A stretch of DNA of 50,639 nt, taken from Multifurca ochricompacta (taxonomy: Eukaryota > Basidiomycota > Agaricomycetes > Russulales > Russulaceae). The notes below the pieces were generated by a model that worked only from the letters and a program-made list of their open reading frames with translations, was not told where the DNA came from and made no database searches. How positions within the stretch are numbered: position 1 is the stretch's first letter; each line of letters starts with the position of its first letter. The position numbers and the translations under genes are program-made. The stretch is taken from assembly GCA_022496185.1 (NCBI GenBank), contig WTXG01000257.1, positions 1-50,639 on the forward strand. The letters are read 5' to 3'. Below, in pieces: positions 49,843 to 50,639 of the stretch.

Positions 49843-50639
49843 CCAGTGCCAGTTATGGGGTTACAGAGCGAAACGAACAAGGCTAAGATGCGAGCAAGAA
49901 GAAAAAATCAAAAAAAGGTGGCACTTTCAGTGATCCTTGGAAGAACACGCCGAGAGTGACCCAGGGTGGAGAGGGGGAGTAAGGAATTCACGAATTAGGG
50001 CCCGCTTTTTAAACGAATGGCTGCGAAACAGAGAGATCGTAAGGGCTTTCCATGAACATGAACATAATTGAAGTTTTCTGAGGCTGCCAGGGTGTCTATG
50101 CAACAAAGGGGACGAACGAGGCAACTTGTGACTTCTTGATGAGGTGTAAAAATCTGGCCACATAGCATTCCTTTACCGGTAGTCCCTTTAAATTGGCCTC
50201 GCCTCATGTCGTGGGCGCCCTGGGATTGGGGACAAAGCACAGATACTTATCTAAACAGGAAAAGAACAATAACTGTGGCCCATTCATCGGCTTTCCACAA
50301 CCACATTGCGTTATGATCCATCAACACACACAAAGAAAAAGTGTTCATGAAGAGAGGAGCTTCAATTCTGAGCTCTGAATCATTGGCTTTGCCTATATTC
50401 GAGATGATGGCTATCCCGCAGAGCAAATAGCGAGAGAGAGGAAAAAGATAAACAGACAGATAGAAAAAGAGAGAAAAAGCGAGCACAAATCAATCAGCAA
50501 AACAAAAGCAAATAGCGAAGATGAGGGGAAAAGGAAAAGACACGAGAGAGAGGGAGGAGGACAAGCGAACAGATAGAGATAGTATAAGGAACAAAACGAA
50601 GGTAAACAAAACGAAGGAAGAGCGGTGCACACAAACCGA
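49843..50639. other. Terminal spacer
   Basis: No supported gene. The last 220 bases are purine-rich (GAGAGA, AAAACGAAGG repeated). Confidence 0.5.

Overview
The window is nuclear DNA of a filamentous basidiomycete, most likely an Agaricomycete. Genes are split by many short GT-AG introns of about 45-75 bases with CTAAC/CTGAC-like branch sites. The gene families point the same way: a Goodbye-NACHT-ankyrin STAND protein, tandem BTB proteins, and Crinkler-type P-loop NTPase/nuclease proteins. No tRNA, rRNA or CRISPR array was recognised by eye.

Layout. 0.8-4.0 kb: Crinkler-type copy A (+). 4.5-6.5 kb: metallo-beta-lactamase gene MBL-1 (+). 8.4-10.8 kb: decayed Crinkler copy B (-). 11.0-13.5 kb: intact mitochondrial Hsp70 with ten exons and a heat-shock element upstream. 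14.2-16.6 kb: intact MATE transporter (-). 16.6-21.6 kb: long gene-poor spacer. 21.6-23.05 kb: single-pass membrane protein (-). 23.5-24.1 kb: small zinc-finger gene (+). 25.6-27.3 kb: truncated Crinkler copy C (+), joined to MBL-2 (-, 27.5-28.8 kb). 29-32 kb: repeats and unassigned exon-like pieces. 32.4-35.7 kb: intact 980-aa NLR-like gene (+). 36.7-38.3 kb: APH/ACAD10-like kinase gene (+) with two frame breaks. 40.1-43.2 kb: Crinkler copy D (+), a close direct duplicate of A. 43.5-44.5 kb: inverted pair of a TATA-bearing repeat. 45.3-47.3 kb: tandem BTB gene (+) with several frame breaks. 48.9-49.8 kb: poorly resolved acidic/Ser-rich gene (-).

Two kinds of DNA are interleaved. The housekeeping block (mtHsp70, MATE, membrane protein, zinc finger) is intact. 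The accessory blocks contain four Crinkler-type copies, two MBL copies, five copies of a short dispersed repeat and one NLR-like gene. Copies A and D are recent direct duplicates about 39 kb apart. B and C are an older subfamily that share the same loss of the P-loop exon. The MBL unit was duplicated in inverted orientation, and one copy abuts the truncated end of Crinkler copy C.

Many breaks in the accessory genes are single-base losses in homopolymer runs. They could be real decay or uncorrected assembly error, and the sequence alone cannot decide. The most interesting hypothesis is a genetic-conflict locus that combines NTPase-nuclease effector-like genes, MBL hydrolases and an NLR-like sensor. 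That is inference from neighbourhood only.
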